A DNA stretch of 64,000 bases from Hordeum vulgare subsp. vulgare (lineage: Eukaryota > Streptophyta > Magnoliopsida > Poales > Poaceae): assembly GCF_904849725.1 (NCBI RefSeq), contig NC_058524.1:552857763-552921762 (forward strand), in the 5' to 3' direction. Numbering within the stretch: position 1 is the stretch's first letter; every line of letters starts with the position of its first letter. Shown piece by piece: positions 1 through 12,272 of the stretch. A program made the translations under genes and the position numbers. The notes below the pieces were generated by a model. That model ran no database searches and was not told where the DNA came from. It saw only the letters and a list, made by a program, of their open reading frames with translations.

Positions 1-77
1 TGAAGTTTTTATATGTGTGTTAGCATGTAACCACAGAAATTATGCTTGTTATCATTTACCTACTCGAGGACGAGCAG

Positions 78-96
78 GAATTAAGCTTGGGGATGT
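78..96 (+). promoter_or_regulatory. Polypurine tract of A1
   Basis: The tract TTAAGCTTGGGGATGT sits directly before the LTR start TGATACGTCC. The identical arrangement precedes the A2 3' LTR at 33,651-33,666. It would prime plus-strand DNA synthesis during reverse transcription. Confidence 0.8.
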
Positions 97-1538
97 TGAT
101 ACGTCCCAAACGTATCTATAATTTCTGCTTGCTCCATGCAAGTTTTGGGTGATATTGCTATGTGTTTTGTACACTTTCATATCTTTTTCAACATATTTCG
201 ACTAACCTACTACCTCAGTGCACCCAATGCTAGTTTCTGTCTGCTGATGTCTGTGAATTGCAGGTTTATACCGAAAAATTCTAGAGAAAATATATAAACA
301 ATCAGCATTCCAGAAGACCCCAGATGCCCAAAGGAGATCCAGAGGGGGGCCACTCGCCACTCAGGCGGCCACCTAGCGTGGCCTAGGGGGAGGCCGTGCC
401 ACCAGGCCGCCTGGGCGAGTGGGACCTCCCCTAGTGCCCCCCTTTGGCCTTATTTGTACCCCCGTGGAAGAAACCTTGATTCGACAACCCTTTTCTCCAG
501 AAGCAATTCCGATCTCCGCCTCCATCGCCAACAAGTTTCCGGGAACCAGAATTCCTGTGCCGGCACCCTGCCAGGACGGGGAAGTGCCCCCGGATTCATC
601 CCCATCGACGTTGCTTCCTCCCTCCATGAAGCGGGAGTAGTTCCTCCTCGTGGCTGAGGTCTTCTACAGTAGCTATGTGGTTAATTATCTCTCCCATGAT
701 GTGATCTCGATTGTGATCATAGCCTATGTTAATCTAGGGTGATCCCATGATGTTTCCCCTTATTCTATGTATTGGATTGATGCACTCACTTGATCTTATC
801 TATTATAATCTCCGATACCATGGCGAGTGTGGTCTGTAGGACATGGATTAGAAGAATATTTTCATGAGTGATTTCCTCTTTTGTGAATTGGTTGAAGATT
901 GAGAGTCTCTTTGTGCTTGTATTTGACTATCCTTGAGATACGTTGTGGTGATTGTGGAACTCTCTTTGGATGGCCGCGGTGACATTGGGAAATCCATAGA
1001 TGAGAACTACGAACTCTGAGGTGTTCTTTTGTAGCCCTAAATAATTCTCGTCCTCCCTTGATTACAAAGGAATGACCTCCGAGTACGTCTCCATTGCATG
1101 ATTTAGTGGAAATATCATGTGATTAGACTATGTCAATGTTATTGGGAGTTGCCACTAGTGAAAGTATGAAGCCTAGGCCTCGTTTCTCACCACTGTTACA
1201 CCGTTTGTGCTCACTTTTGTCACTTGCTACCTTGTTGTGATTTTTTATTACAGATTTATATTACCTTGCTTTGCCACACCTATCACCCATATTTTACCAT
1301 CTCTCCGCTGAACTAGTGCACTTATACAATTTACCATTGTATTAGGTGTGTTGGGGACACAAGAGACTTCTTGTTTCATAATTACAGGGTTGCTTGACAG
1401 CGACCATCTTCAACCTCTACTTCCCTGAGTTCGATAAACCTTAGGTCATCCAGTTGATGGAAATTGCTGCTGTCCTACAAACCTCTACGCTTGGAGGCCC
1501 AACATAGTCTACAAGAATAGAAGCATGCGCAGACATCA
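97..1538 (+). repeat. 3' LTR of A1
   Basis: A 1,442-bp LTR that starts TGATACGTCC and ends GACATCA. It aligns along its length with 12,273-13,683. A TATATAAA box lies near 291, and a GC-rich palindrome of the CCACCTAGCG..CCACCAGGCCGCC kind lies at about 361-412. No coding capacity is seen. Confidence 0.85.
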
Positions 1539-1647
1539 GCGGGCGCCCAAAATACCCAGCATAGGGTGGCGTTTTGCTCCGCGTGCGCAAGAAATTATCT
1601 AGGGCACACGACTTTAGCGCCTCTGCTAGACCGGCCAACCCGGGTGC
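1539..1647. other. 109-bp unassigned spacer between A1 and B
   Basis: This stretch belongs to neither LTR. It may be the DNA into which A1 inserted or a sliver of an older element. I see no coding, repeat or RNA signal. Confidence 0.5.
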
Positions 1648-3164
1648 TGCTACCTCTTGACCTTGCGTTGGTTTTTCCCTTAAAGAGGAAAGGGTGATGC
1701 AGCACAGTGGCGATAAGTATTTCCCTCAGTTTGAGAACCAAGGTATCAATCCAGTAGGAGTATCAAGATGAGGCACCAATGTACCTGCGCAAAAACAAAC
1801 AAACTTGCACCCAACGCTATAAAGGTGTTGTCAATCCCTTCACGATTATTTGCAAGGTGAGATATGAAGGCGGAAAGTTCAACAAAGTAAAAGTGTAGAT
1901 CTGAAAATATGATGTGAAGTAGACCCGGGGGCTGTAGTGTTCACTAGAGGCTTCTCGCATGATACCAAGTATTACGGTGGGTGAACGAATTACTGTCGAG
2001 CAATTGATTGAATCGCGCAAAGTCATGATGATATCTAAGGCAATGATCATACATATAGGCATCAGGTCCGAGACAAGTAGACCGATACTTTCTGCATCTA
2101 CTACTATTACTCCACACATCGGCCGCTATCGCGCATGCATCTAGTGTACTGAGTTCATAACAAACAGAGTAACGCTTTAAGCAAGATGACATGATGTAGA
2201 GGAATAGATTCATGCAATATGATATAAACCCCATCTTTTTACCCTTGATGGCAACAACATGACGCGTGCTCGCTACCCCTTCTGTCACTAGGTGAGGACA
2301 CCGCATGATACGAACCCAAAACCAAGCGCTTCTCCCATTGCAAGAATTATAGATTAAGTTGGCCAAACAAAACCCACAACTCGGAGATAATTACAAGGAT
2401 ACGAAATCATGCATATAAGAGATCAGAGGAGACTCAAATAATATTCATAGATAATCTTATCATAAATCCACAATTCATCGGATCTCGACAAACACACCGC
2501 AAAAAAATTTACATCGGATAGATCTCCATGAAGATCATGGTGAACTTTGTATTGAAGATCCAAGAGAGAGAAGAAGCCATCTAGCTACTAGCTATGGACC
2601 CGAAGGTCTGTGGTGAACTACTCACGCATCATCGGAGAGGCAATGGTGTTGATGAAGAAGCCCTCCATGTCCGAATCCCCCCTCCGGCGTGGCACCAGAA
2701 TGGTCCCCAGAAGGGATCTAGTGGGGACAGAAGCTTGCGGCAGCGGAAAAGTATTTTCGTGCCTCTCACTGGTGGTTTTGGATTTTTAGGGAATTTATAG
2801 GTGGAAGAGGTAGGGCAAAGGAGCGACGGGGGGCCCACAAACATGCTAGGCGGGCCCCAGGCCGCGGCTAGGGGGCTTGTGACCCCCACCGAGGTCCTAT
2901 GCCTTGGTTCTCAAGTTCCCTGCGTATCTTCTGTTATAGAAAAAAATCATTTCGAAGGTTTTATTCCGTTTGGACTCCGTTTGAAATTCTCCTCTCAAAA
3001 AGGTCAAAAACACGGAAAAAACAGAAACTGGCACTTGGCACTGAGTTAATAGGTTAGTCCCAAAAAATTTATAAAATAGCATATTCATGCATACAAAACA
3101 TCCAAAGTTGACAAGATAATAGCATGGAACCATCAAAAATTATAGATACGTTGGAGACGTATCA
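1648..3164 (-). repeat. 3' LTR of B
   Basis: 1,517 bp; read on the minus strand it starts TGATACGTCTCCAACG and ends GGTAGCA. It pairs with 8,414-9,924. A GC-rich hairpin with AAGCCCCC and GGCTTGTG-like arms lies near 2,838-2,880. Confidence 0.85.
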
Positions 3165-3183
3165 AGCATCCCCAAGCTTAACT
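3165..3183 (-). promoter_or_regulatory. Polypurine tract of B
   Basis: On the minus strand AGTTAAGCTTGGGGATGC abuts the LTR start. It matches the A-family tract, supporting common ancestry. Confidence 0.8.
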
Positions 3184-5950
3184 CCTGCTCGTCCTCGAGT
3201 AGGGAAGTGATAAAGACTGAATTTTTTATGTGGAATGCTACCTAACATATTTGTCCTTTGTAACTTCTTTCTTGTGGCATGAATGTTCCGATCCGTAAGA
3301 TTCAAAGCAATAGTTTACTATTGACATGAAAACAATAATACTTCAAGCAAACTAGCAAAGTAATCATGAACTTTAGTAATAACAAGGCCAAAGAAAGTTA
3401 TCCCTACAAAATCATATAGTCTGGCTATGCTCCATCATCCCCACACAACGAATTTAAATCATGCACAATCCCGACATTGGCCAAGTAATTATTTTCTCAC
3501 TCTTACTTTCTCAAACTTTTTCAACTCTCACCAATACATGAGCGTGAGCCATGGATATATCACTATAGGTGGAATAGAGTGTGGTGGAGGTTGTGAGGAA
3601 AAAAGGAGGAGATGGTCACATCGACTCGACGTATCAAAGTGCTATGTAGATGATCATCAATAGATATCAATGTAAACGAGTAGGGGTTGCCATGCAACGG
3701 ATGCACTTAGAGCTAAAAATATGTGAAAGCTCAAAAGGAGAACTAGTGGGTGTGCATCCAACTTGCTTGCTCACGAAGACCTAGGGCAATTTTGAGGAAG
3801 CCCATCGTTGGAATATACAAGCCAAGTTACATAATGAAGATTCCCACTAGTATATGGTGGTGACAAAACAAGAGACTCTCAATCATGAAGAACATGGTGC
3901 TATTATGATGCACAAGTGTGGAAAAAGATAGTAGCATTGTCCCTTCTCTCTTTTTCTCACTCTTTTTTTTGTTTGGTCTCTTTGGCCTATTTTCATTTTT
4001 TTGGTGGGCATCTTTGGCTTCTTTTCATTTTTCCTCATATCAAACAATGCTCTAATAATGATGATCATCACACTTTTATTTACTCACAGCTCAATGCTTA
4101 GAACGATGACGACTCTATAGGAAATGCCTCATGAAGTGTACCGGGATGTGCAATGATCTAGCTTGGCGTATGGCATTGAAACATCTTGCTAGCTATCTTA
4201 CGATCATGCAATGGAAATATGAAAGTGACGACACAAGTCATGAGACGGAACGGTGCGAGTTGCATGACAATATATCTCGGAATGGCTATCAAAAGGCCAT
4301 AATAGGTAGGTATGGTGGCTGTTTTGAGGAAGGTCTATGGTGGTTTTGTGTATCGGCAAAAGTTGCGCGGCTCTAGAGAGGCTAGCAACGGTGGGAGGTG
4401 AAAGTGCATCTATACCATGGACTCACATTAGTCATGAATAACTCACATACTTATTGCGAAAGTTTTTATTAGTAATCAAAACAAAGTGCTAAACGCATAC
4501 TCCTAGGCGAAGGGTTGGTAGGTGTTAACCATCGGGCGATCCCGACCGCAACACAAAGGATGACAATCAATAAATCAATTATGCTCCGACTTCCTAACAT
4601 AGCGGTTCACCATACGTGCATGCTACGGGAATCACTAACTTCAACACACGTATTTCTAGATTCACAACACCGTACTAACATAACTCTAATAGTATCATAT
4701 CCATGTCTCAAAACTAATTGAGAGGAATCAAACTTCTCTTTCTAATCAATGCACATGAATATGGAAGTTTTTATTGTATCCTCTTTGGATGCCTATCATC
4801 TTTAGGACTACTTTCATAGCACAAGCCAACTACCCAGCTACTCAAAGAGAGCACTCTCAAAAAGATATAAGTGAAGATCGAGAGTTCTTATTTCTACAAA
4901 ATATGACACCGCCGTGCTCTAAAAAGATCTAAGTGAAGAACTTAGAGCAAAGTTATCTACCTCAAAAGATATAAAGGAAGCACATGCGAGCTAAATTAAT
5001 TGCCTAACTCAAAACATATAAGCAAAGCTCAATGAGTATTCTAGCAAATTCACGATGAGTGCATGTCTCTCTCAAAAGGCGTGCAGCATGGATGATTGTG
5101 ACACGACAAAAATAAAAGAATCCTATAATACACGACGCTCCAAGCAAAACACATATCATGTGGTGAATAAAAATATAGCTCCAAGTAATGTTACCGGTGG
5201 ATTGAAGACGAAATCCCCTCCTTCCCGGGGCATCCCCAAGCTTAGGCTTTTTGGTGTCCTTGAATTTGTCTTGGGATGCCTTGGGCATCCCCTAGCTTGA
5301 GCTCTTTCCACTCTTCATCGCATTATCCATGAGAACATCATCCAAAACTTGAAAACTTCACAACACAAAACATAAACATAAACTCGTGATATCATTAGCA
5401 CAAGAAAACAAACTACCACCTCTTTAGGTACTGTAGCAAACTTGATTTCTATTTATATTGGTGTTATATTACTGTATTCTCACTTTTCCATGGCTATTAC
5501 CCACCAATACTATCTATAGTTTCATCAAAATAAGCAATCAACACAACAAAAACAGAATGTGTCAAAAACAGAAAAGTCTCTAGCAATCTGTATACTTTGT
5601 CTACTTCTGGTATCTAAAAAATTATGAAACATTATGACAATTTGGGAAATTGGCATATCAACCATCAGAAAAAATAATCAACTCAAAATCTCTTTCTGGA
5701 TAAAAATGAAAAATAATTTTGTGAACGAAAAGTTTGTGTCTTTTTGAGCACGATCAAACAACCATCACCAAACTAGTCATAAAGGTTTTACTTGGCACAA
5801 ACACAAAAAGAAACACAAAAAACACAATCATAACAGAATTATGATGGTGTGGACGCAACAAAATAGAAAGCAAAAAAGCAAAGATAAATTCATTGGGTTG
5901 CCTCCCAACAAGCGTTATTGTTTAATGCCCTTAGCTAGGCATAAGGCGAT
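3184..5950 (-). other. 3' non-coding internal region of B
   Basis: No ORF here is convincing; all frames are broken and low in complexity. Around 3,940-4,050 there is a T-rich tract with short repeats. The stretch 4,180-4,380 aligns in reverse with the A2 segment at 32,290-32,540, showing that A and B share this tail. PPT-like motifs (AAGCTTGGGGATGCCCC) recur near 5,225-5,300 away from the true PPT. Confidence 0.7.
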
Positions 5951-5954
5951 AGAA

Positions 5955-6702
5955 TCACGTATCGTCGTCTTTGGTACTCAAACCATAAGTATCCCTCATC
6001 ATGGATTCATAAGGCAATCTTATTTTCTTTCTAGGAAAATGTTCCATGCCCTTCTTTAATGGAAATTGAAATCTAATATTCCCTTCCTTCATATCAATGA
6101 CAACACCAATAGTCCTTAGGAAAGGTCTACCAAGAATGATAGGACATGTTGGATTGCAATCAATATCAAGCATAATGAAATCCACGGGTACATAGTTCCT
6201 ATTTTCAATAATAAGGACATCCTTCCATGGGTTTATTAACAGTAGAATCCGCAAGATGCAAATTAAGAGAGCACTCATCAATCTCATTGAAGCCTAGAAC
6301 ATCACATAAAGACTTTGGAATCGCGGAAACACTAGCACCCAACTCACATAAAGCATTGCATTCATAGTTTTTGATCTTGATTTTGATAGTAGGTTCCCAC
6401 TCATCATGAAGTTTTCTAGGAATAGAAACTTCCAATTCAAGTTTCTCTTCAAGAGATTTCATCATAGCATCGACGATATGATTGGTAAAGGCTTTGTTTT
6501 GGCTATAAGCATGTGGAGAGTTTAGCATGGATTGCATCAAGGAAATGCATTCAATCAAAGAGCAACTATCATAATTGAATTCCTTGAAATCCAAAGTACT
6601 AGTTTCATTACTACTCAAAGTTTTGATATCCTCTACTCCACTTTTAATGCTTTTATCATCGAGATAGATAGACTCCGAATCATTGGGGCGTTTCTCAACC
6701 AA
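5955..6702 (-). pseudogene. Retroviral-type aspartic protease region of B
   Basis: Reads in two frames joined by a single-base shift near 6,220. The motif NALCELGASVSAIP near the middle corresponds to the retropepsin active site, usually D-(L/V/M)-G-A-S; here Asp is replaced by Glu, so activity is doubtful. ILGRPFL downstream is the second conserved block (hydrophobic-hydrophobic-G-R). It continues in frame from gag through one stop codon at 6,706-6,708. The enzyme would cleave the gag polyprotein in virus-like particles. The E1 protease at 42,114 keeps the Asp, so the change is specific to B. Confidence 0.75.
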
Positions 6703-6705
6703 AGT

Positions 6706-8050
6706 TTATTCATATCCAGCCCCATAATCATTAGGTTTGACACTAGAAAACAAGGATTCAATGGGAGTCACACCAAGCACTTTAAGATCTTCATGATTCT
6801 CATCACGAGAACACGTCTTCTTAAGCCATTCATGTCTAGCACAAATTTGGATGGTTCTTTCTTTACTCTCATTCATGGAAACACGCATAGCTTTCAAAGT
6901 TTCATCCATATTGATCTTGGGAGGAGCACCTCTCAATTTCAAAGCATCAATATCAAGCGACATTCTATCAACGCTCCTAGCCAAATCATCAATTTTGAGC
7001 AGTTTTTCTTCTATGGATGCATTGAAAATCTTTTGCGATTTGATAAATTCTTTAATATTACTCTCTAGATCAGAGGGTAATTTATTGTAATTTGCATGAG
7101 CATTGTTGTAGGAATTGCCAAAGTTATTAGATGGATTACTAGGAAAAGGCCTAGGAATATAGTTACCTCTAAAAGCATTGTTGTGGCCAAAATTATTCCT
7201 ACCAACAAAATTAACATCTAAGCTCTCATTGCTACTCTCAATCAAGGAAGCCAAGGGCATATCATTAGGATCTAAAGGAGCACCTTTACTAGCAAACAAT
7301 TTCATTAACTCATCCATCTTAGCACTCAAAGAGTTAGTTTCTTCTATAGCGTGCACTTTTTTACTAGTAGGTGACCTTTCAGCGTGCCACTGAGAATAGT
7401 TTGTCATGATATTGTCTAGGGTTTTTGTGGCTTCTCCTAATGTGATTTCCATGAAAGTTCCACCGGAGGCGGAGTCAAGGATATTTCTAGAAGAAAAATT
7501 CAAACAAGCATAGAAGATTTGTATAATCATCCAAGGACTCAAGCCATGAGCGGGACAATTTCTAATCATCAATTTCATTCTCTCCCAAGATTGTGCAACA
7601 TGTTCATGATCTAGTTGCTTAAAATTCATGATATCGTTACGGAGAGAGATAATCTTAGCCGGTCGAAAATACTTGGATATATAAGCATCTTTGCACTTGT
7701 TCCAAGAATCAATACTATTTTTGGGCAAATATGAAAACCAAGTTTTTGCTCGATCTCACAATGAGAACGGAAATAGATTCAATTTAATCACATCATTATC
7801 CACATATTTCTTCTTTTGAATATTGCATAACTCAATGAATGTATTAAGATGGGATGCGGCATCTTCACTAGGAAGGCCAGAAAATTGCTCTTCCATAACA
7901 AGATTCATTAAAGCAGCATTGATTTCATATGGTTCCGCACTAGTGGCGAGAGCAATCGAAGTACTAATAAAAGCATTATAATTATTATTCGAGAAGTCAC
8001 AAAGTTTGGTGTTTTCAGTAATGGTGACTTCAGCAAGCAGACAAGCACAC
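6706..8050 (-). pseudogene. gag capsid/nucleocapsid of B
   Basis: Begins around 8,050 (the exact start is not secure) and reads to 6,708. One in-frame TGA at 7,756-7,758 interrupts it; the nine codons on each side remain in frame. DRAKTWFSYLP and WNKCKDAYISKYF match the retrotransposon gag core that packs genomic RNA into particles. The middle is rich in Asn/Phe/Gly (RNNFGHNNAFRG), and the C-terminal third is predicted to be helical. No zinc knuckle is seen. The TGA is probably a CGA Arg codon changed by C-to-T deamination (inference). TTG-initiated sub-ORFs are not real starts. Confidence 0.75.
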
Positions 8051-8212
8051 AAGAGAACAGAAACCAAGCGAAAGAAAAGGGCAAACGGAAAAGGTAAATA
8101 TTTTTGTAATTTTTTGTTTTTCAGAAGTGGGGGAGACGTAAACGAGAGACAAAAAAGGTAAATGCAAGAGATGAGTTTGCGAAAGTTACTTGGATAAGCT
8201 TCACTTAGAATA

Positions 8213-8402
8213 GTCCCCGGTGCCAGAAATTGACACGTTGGAGGAAGACTATTCTTGACTTGATGCTCCCCGGTAACGGCGCCAGAAATTGGCATATTGA
8301 CCGGAGACTATTCTTGACTTGATCCTCCTCGGGAACGGCGTTAGAAATTGGCACGTTGACGGAAGAGTATTCTTGACTTGATCCTCCCCGGCAATGGCGC
8401 CA
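8213..8402 (-). promoter_or_regulatory. Tandem array of primer binding sites in B leader
   Basis: The functional-position PBS (TGGCGCCATTGCCGGGGA on minus, 8,385-8,402) lies just inside the 5' LTR. The same segment with about 40 bp of flank recurs at 8,326-8,343, 8,267-8,284 and, truncated, 8,213-8,224, with a period of 59-60 bp. The second copy has mutated TGGCGCC to TAACGCC. The form is the one usually assigned to tRNA-Asp. Confidence 0.85.
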
Positions 8403-8413
8403 GAAATTCTTCT

Positions 8414-9924
8414 TGCTACCTCTTGAGCTTGCGTTGTATTTTCCCTTGAAGAGGAAAGGGTGATGCCGCACAGTAGCAGTAAGTATTTCCCTAAGTTTGA
8501 GAACCAAGGTATCAATTCGGTAGGAGTATAAAGGTATGTCTCCAAAGTACCTGCGCAAAAACAGCAAACTTGCACCCAACACTACAAAGGAGTTATCAAT
8601 CCCTTCACGATTGATTGCAAGGTGAGATCTGAAGGCGGAAAGTGCAACAAAGTAAAAGTGTAGGGCTGAAAATATGATGTGAAGTAGACCCAGGGGCCAT
8701 AGTGTTCACTAGAGGCTTCTCTCATGATAGCAAATATTACGGTGGGTGAACAAATTACTGTCGAGCAATTGATAGAACCGCGGAAAGTCATGATGATATC
8801 TAAGGCAATGATCATACATATAGCATCACGTACGAGACACGTAGACTGATACTTTCTGCATCTACTACTATTACTCCACACATCGACCGCTATCCAATAT
8901 GCATCTAGTGTATTGAGTTCATAACAAACAGAATAACACCTTAAGCAAGATGACATGATGTAGATGGATAAATTCATGCAATAGATATAAACCCCATCTT
9001 TTTGCCCTTGATGGCAACAACACGATACGTGCCTCGATACCCCTTCTGTCACTGGGTGAGGACACCGCACGGTATGAACCCAAAACCAATCACTTCTCCC
9101 ATTACAAGAATTATAGATCAAGTTGGCCAAACGAAACCCACAACTCGAAGAGAATTAAAAGGATATGAAATCATGCATATAAGAGATCAGAAGAAACTCA
9201 AATAAGATTCATAGATAATCCGATCATAAATCCACAATTCATCGGATCTCGACAAGCACACCGCAAAAGAGGATTACATCGGGTGGATCTCCATGAAGAT
9301 CATGGAGAACTTTGTATTGAAGATCCAAGAGAGAGAAGAAGCCATCTAGCTACTAGCTATGGACCCGAAGGTCTGTGGTGAACTACTCACGCATCATCGG
9401 AGAGGCAATGGTGTTGATGAAGAAGCCCTCCGTGTCCGAATCCCCCCTCCGGCAGAGCACCAGAACGTGCCCCAGATGGGATCTTGCGGAGACAGAAGCT
9501 TGCGGCGGTGGAAAATTATTTTCGTGGCTCTCCATCGTGGTTTCTGATTTTTAGGGGATTTATAGGTGGAAGAAGTAGGGCACAGAGCCACGGGGCCCAT
9601 AAGCCTGCTAGGCACGCCCCCCCCCCCCAAGCCGCGGCTAGGGGGCTTGTGGCCTCCCCCGGGACCCTTTGCCTTGGTTCTCAGGCTCCCTGGGTATCTT
9701 CTGTTCCGAAAAAAAATCTTTTCGGAGGTTTTATTCCGTTTGGACTCTGTTTGATATTCTCCTCTGAAAAAGGTCATAAACACGGAAAAAACAGGAACTG
9801 GCACTAGGCACTGAGTTAATAAATTAGTCCCAAAAAAGATATAAAATGCATACAAAACATCCAAAGTTTGACAAGATAATAGCATGGAACCATAAAAAGT
9901 TATAGATACATTGGAGACGTATCA
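8414..9924 (-). repeat. 5' LTR of B
   Basis: 1,511 bp, partner of 1,648-3,164. It starts TGATACGTCTCCAATG and ends GGTAGCA on the minus strand. It contains a run of C residues at 9,608-9,618 inside the hairpin loop and would drive minus-strand transcription of B. Confidence 0.85.
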
Positions 9925-12272
9925 ATACCCATAGCACCCACGTCGATGCTACGGCAACCGACAGGAGCCATAGGTTGTCTTTAAATTTATTTTCTGCTTG
10001 CAGATGCTCTTGCTATATCGCTAGGCAGTAGCTTTAGTAGTAACAAGATAGACAGTGCGACAACCTCAATGACAGCACGATGATGGAGATCATGGTGTGG
10101 CGGCAGTGACGATGGAGATCATGCCGCTGCCTTGGTGATGGAGATCAAGAAGCACAAGTTCATGGCCATATCATGTCACTTATGATTTGCATGTGATTTT
10201 AATCCTTTTATGCACCTTATTTTTCTTAGGACGATGGTAGAATTATAAGGTGATCCATCACTAAAATTTCAAGATGAAATTGTGTTTTCCTGATTATGCA
10301 CCGTTGTGACAGTTCTTCATTTCAAGACACCACGTGATGATCGGGTGTGATAAACTCAACGTTCACATACAACGGGTGCAAAACAGTTGCACACGCGGAT
10401 CACTTGTGTTAAACTTGACGAGCCTAGCACGTACAAACATGGCCTCAGAACACAAGAGACCGAAAGGTCGAGCATGAATCATATAGTTGATATGATCAAC
10501 ATGGAGATGTTCACCTTTGAAACTAATCTGGACTCACATGCTGATCGGACTTGAGTTAGTGGATTTGGATCATGCACCACTCGAATGACTAGAGGGATGT
10601 CTATTTGAGTGGGAGATCTTAAGTAATATGATTAATTGAACTCATTATCATGAACATTGTTAAAATATCTTTGCAAATTATGTTGTAGCTTGCACTATAG
10701 CTCTACTGTTTTGATATGTTCCGAGAGAAAATTTAGTTGAAAGATGATAGTAGAAATTATGTGGATTGGGTCCATAAACTGAGGATTGTCCTCATTGCTG
10801 CACAAAAGGCTTATGTCCTTAATGCACTGCTCAGTGTGCTAAACCCCGAGCGTCATTTGTAGATGTTGCGAACATCTGACATACACGTTTTTATGACTAC
10901 ATGATAGTTCAGTGCATAATGCTTAACCGCTTAGATTTGGGGTGCCAAAGACGTTTCGAACTTCATGGGACAGATGAGATGTTCGAAGACATGATATTGG
11001 GATTTTAGGCTCGTCCCCGTGTCGAGAGGTATAAGGCATCCGACAAGATTCCTTGTCTGCAAAGTAAGGGAGAAAGGCTCAATCATTGAGCATGTGCTCA
11101 GATTGTCTGGTACTACAATCGCTTGAATTAAGTGGGAGTTGATCTTCTAGATAAGATAGTGATTGACATAGTTCTCCAAAGTCATTGCCACCAAGCTACA
11201 GAACTTCGTGATGAACTATAACATATCAGGGATAGAGATGATGATCCTTGAGCTATTCGCGATGTTTGACACAACGAAGGTAGAAATCAAGTAGGAGCAT
11301 CAAGTGTTGATGGTTAGTAAAATCACTAGTTTCGAGAAGGTCGGGGGTTGAAAGGGATAATTTATGAAATGGAAAACCAGTTGCCACTCTAATAAAGAAA
11401 CCCAAGGTTGAACCCAAACCCGAGACTAAGTGCTTCTATTATGAAGGGAATAGTTACTGAATCGGAACTACCCTAGTTACTTGGTAGATGAGAAGGCTGG
11501 CAAAGTCGAAAAAAGTATATTGGATATACATGATTTTGATGTGTACTTTACTAGTACTCCTAGTAGCAGAGTGGTATTAGATACCTGTTCGATTGCTAAG
11601 TGTTAGTAAGTCGAAATATAAGCTACAGAATAAATGGAGACTGGCTAAAGGCGAGGTGACGATATGTGTTGGAAAGTGTTTCCAAGATTGATGTGATCAA
11701 ACATCGCACACTCCCTCTACCATCGGGATTAGTGCTGAACCTAAATAAATTTTATTTGGTGTTTGCAGTTAGCATGAACATGATTGGATCGTGCTTATTG
11801 CAATATGATTATTCATTTAAGTTAGAAAAATAAAAGTTATTTTGTTTACATGAATAATACCTTAAATGTTCATGCACATGTTCATAATATTGATGGCAAA
11901 AGATCCAAAGTACTAATGATAGTACCGCTTACTTCTGGCACTGGCACTTGAGTCATATTGGTGTAAAACGCATGAAGAAGCTCCATATTGATGGATCTTT
12001 GGACTCACTCATTTTTGAATCGGTTGAGACATGCAAACCATGCCTATTGGTGTAAAACGCATGAAGAAACTCCATGCAGATGGATCGTTTGGACTCACTT
12101 GATTTCGAATCACTTGAGACATGCAAATCATGCCACATGGGCAAGATGACTGAAGGCCTCATTTTCGAGTGAGATGGAACAAGATAGTGACTTATTGGAA
12201 GTAATACATGTTGATGTATGTAGTCCAATGATTGCTGAGGCACGCAGTGAATATCGTTATGTTCTTACTTCA
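9925..12272 (+). mobile_element. Decayed Copia remnant K
   Basis: Non-coding in all frames but with recognisable Copia pieces in order. A leader-like region lies at 9,925-11,380, a degenerate gag zinc-knuckle stretch near 11,430-11,470, and a GAG-pre-integrase-like stretch (GVKRMKKLH, ETCKSCHMGKM) at about 11,930-12,140. Every frame carries several stops and shifts. B lies at its left edge, and the A2 5' LTR interrupts it at 12,273 in the early integrase region. I see nothing else in 9,925-11,380. Confidence 0.65.
11957..12134 (+). repeat. 89-bp tandem duplication inside K
   Basis: ATTGGTGTAAAACGCATG starts at 11,957 and again at 12,046, and the two units align through to CATGCC. Because 89 is not a multiple of three, it breaks the Copia reading frame. 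Confidence 0.85.

Larger units (their letters stand above)
1..1538 (+). mobile_element. Gypsy LTR retrotransposon A1, 3' end only
   Basis: Bases 1-96 are the last part of an internal region ending in a polypurine tract, followed by a complete 3' LTR. The same internal tail and LTR start recur at 33,565-33,700, so A1 and A2 are copies of one family. The rest of A1 lies left of the window. The LTR resembles Sabrina/WHAM-type Athila relatives of Triticeae; that name is from memory. Confidence 0.85.
1648..9924 (-). mobile_element. Gypsy LTR retrotransposon B, gag-protease only
   Basis: Minus-strand element with a 3' LTR at 1,648-3,164, an internal region at 3,165-8,413 and a 5' LTR at 8,414-9,924. 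The internal region encodes a broken gag and a retropepsin-like segment and then about 2.8 kb of non-coding DNA; there is no reverse transcriptase, RNase H or integrase. It is therefore non-autonomous. PBS and PPT match those of A and E, placing it in the same Athila-like lineage. No obvious 5-bp target duplication is seen at its ends (GGTGC left, ATACC right). Confidence 0.85.

Noticed and set aside
6532..7068. 178-residue plus-strand ORF
   Set aside because: Exact antisense shadow of B gag.
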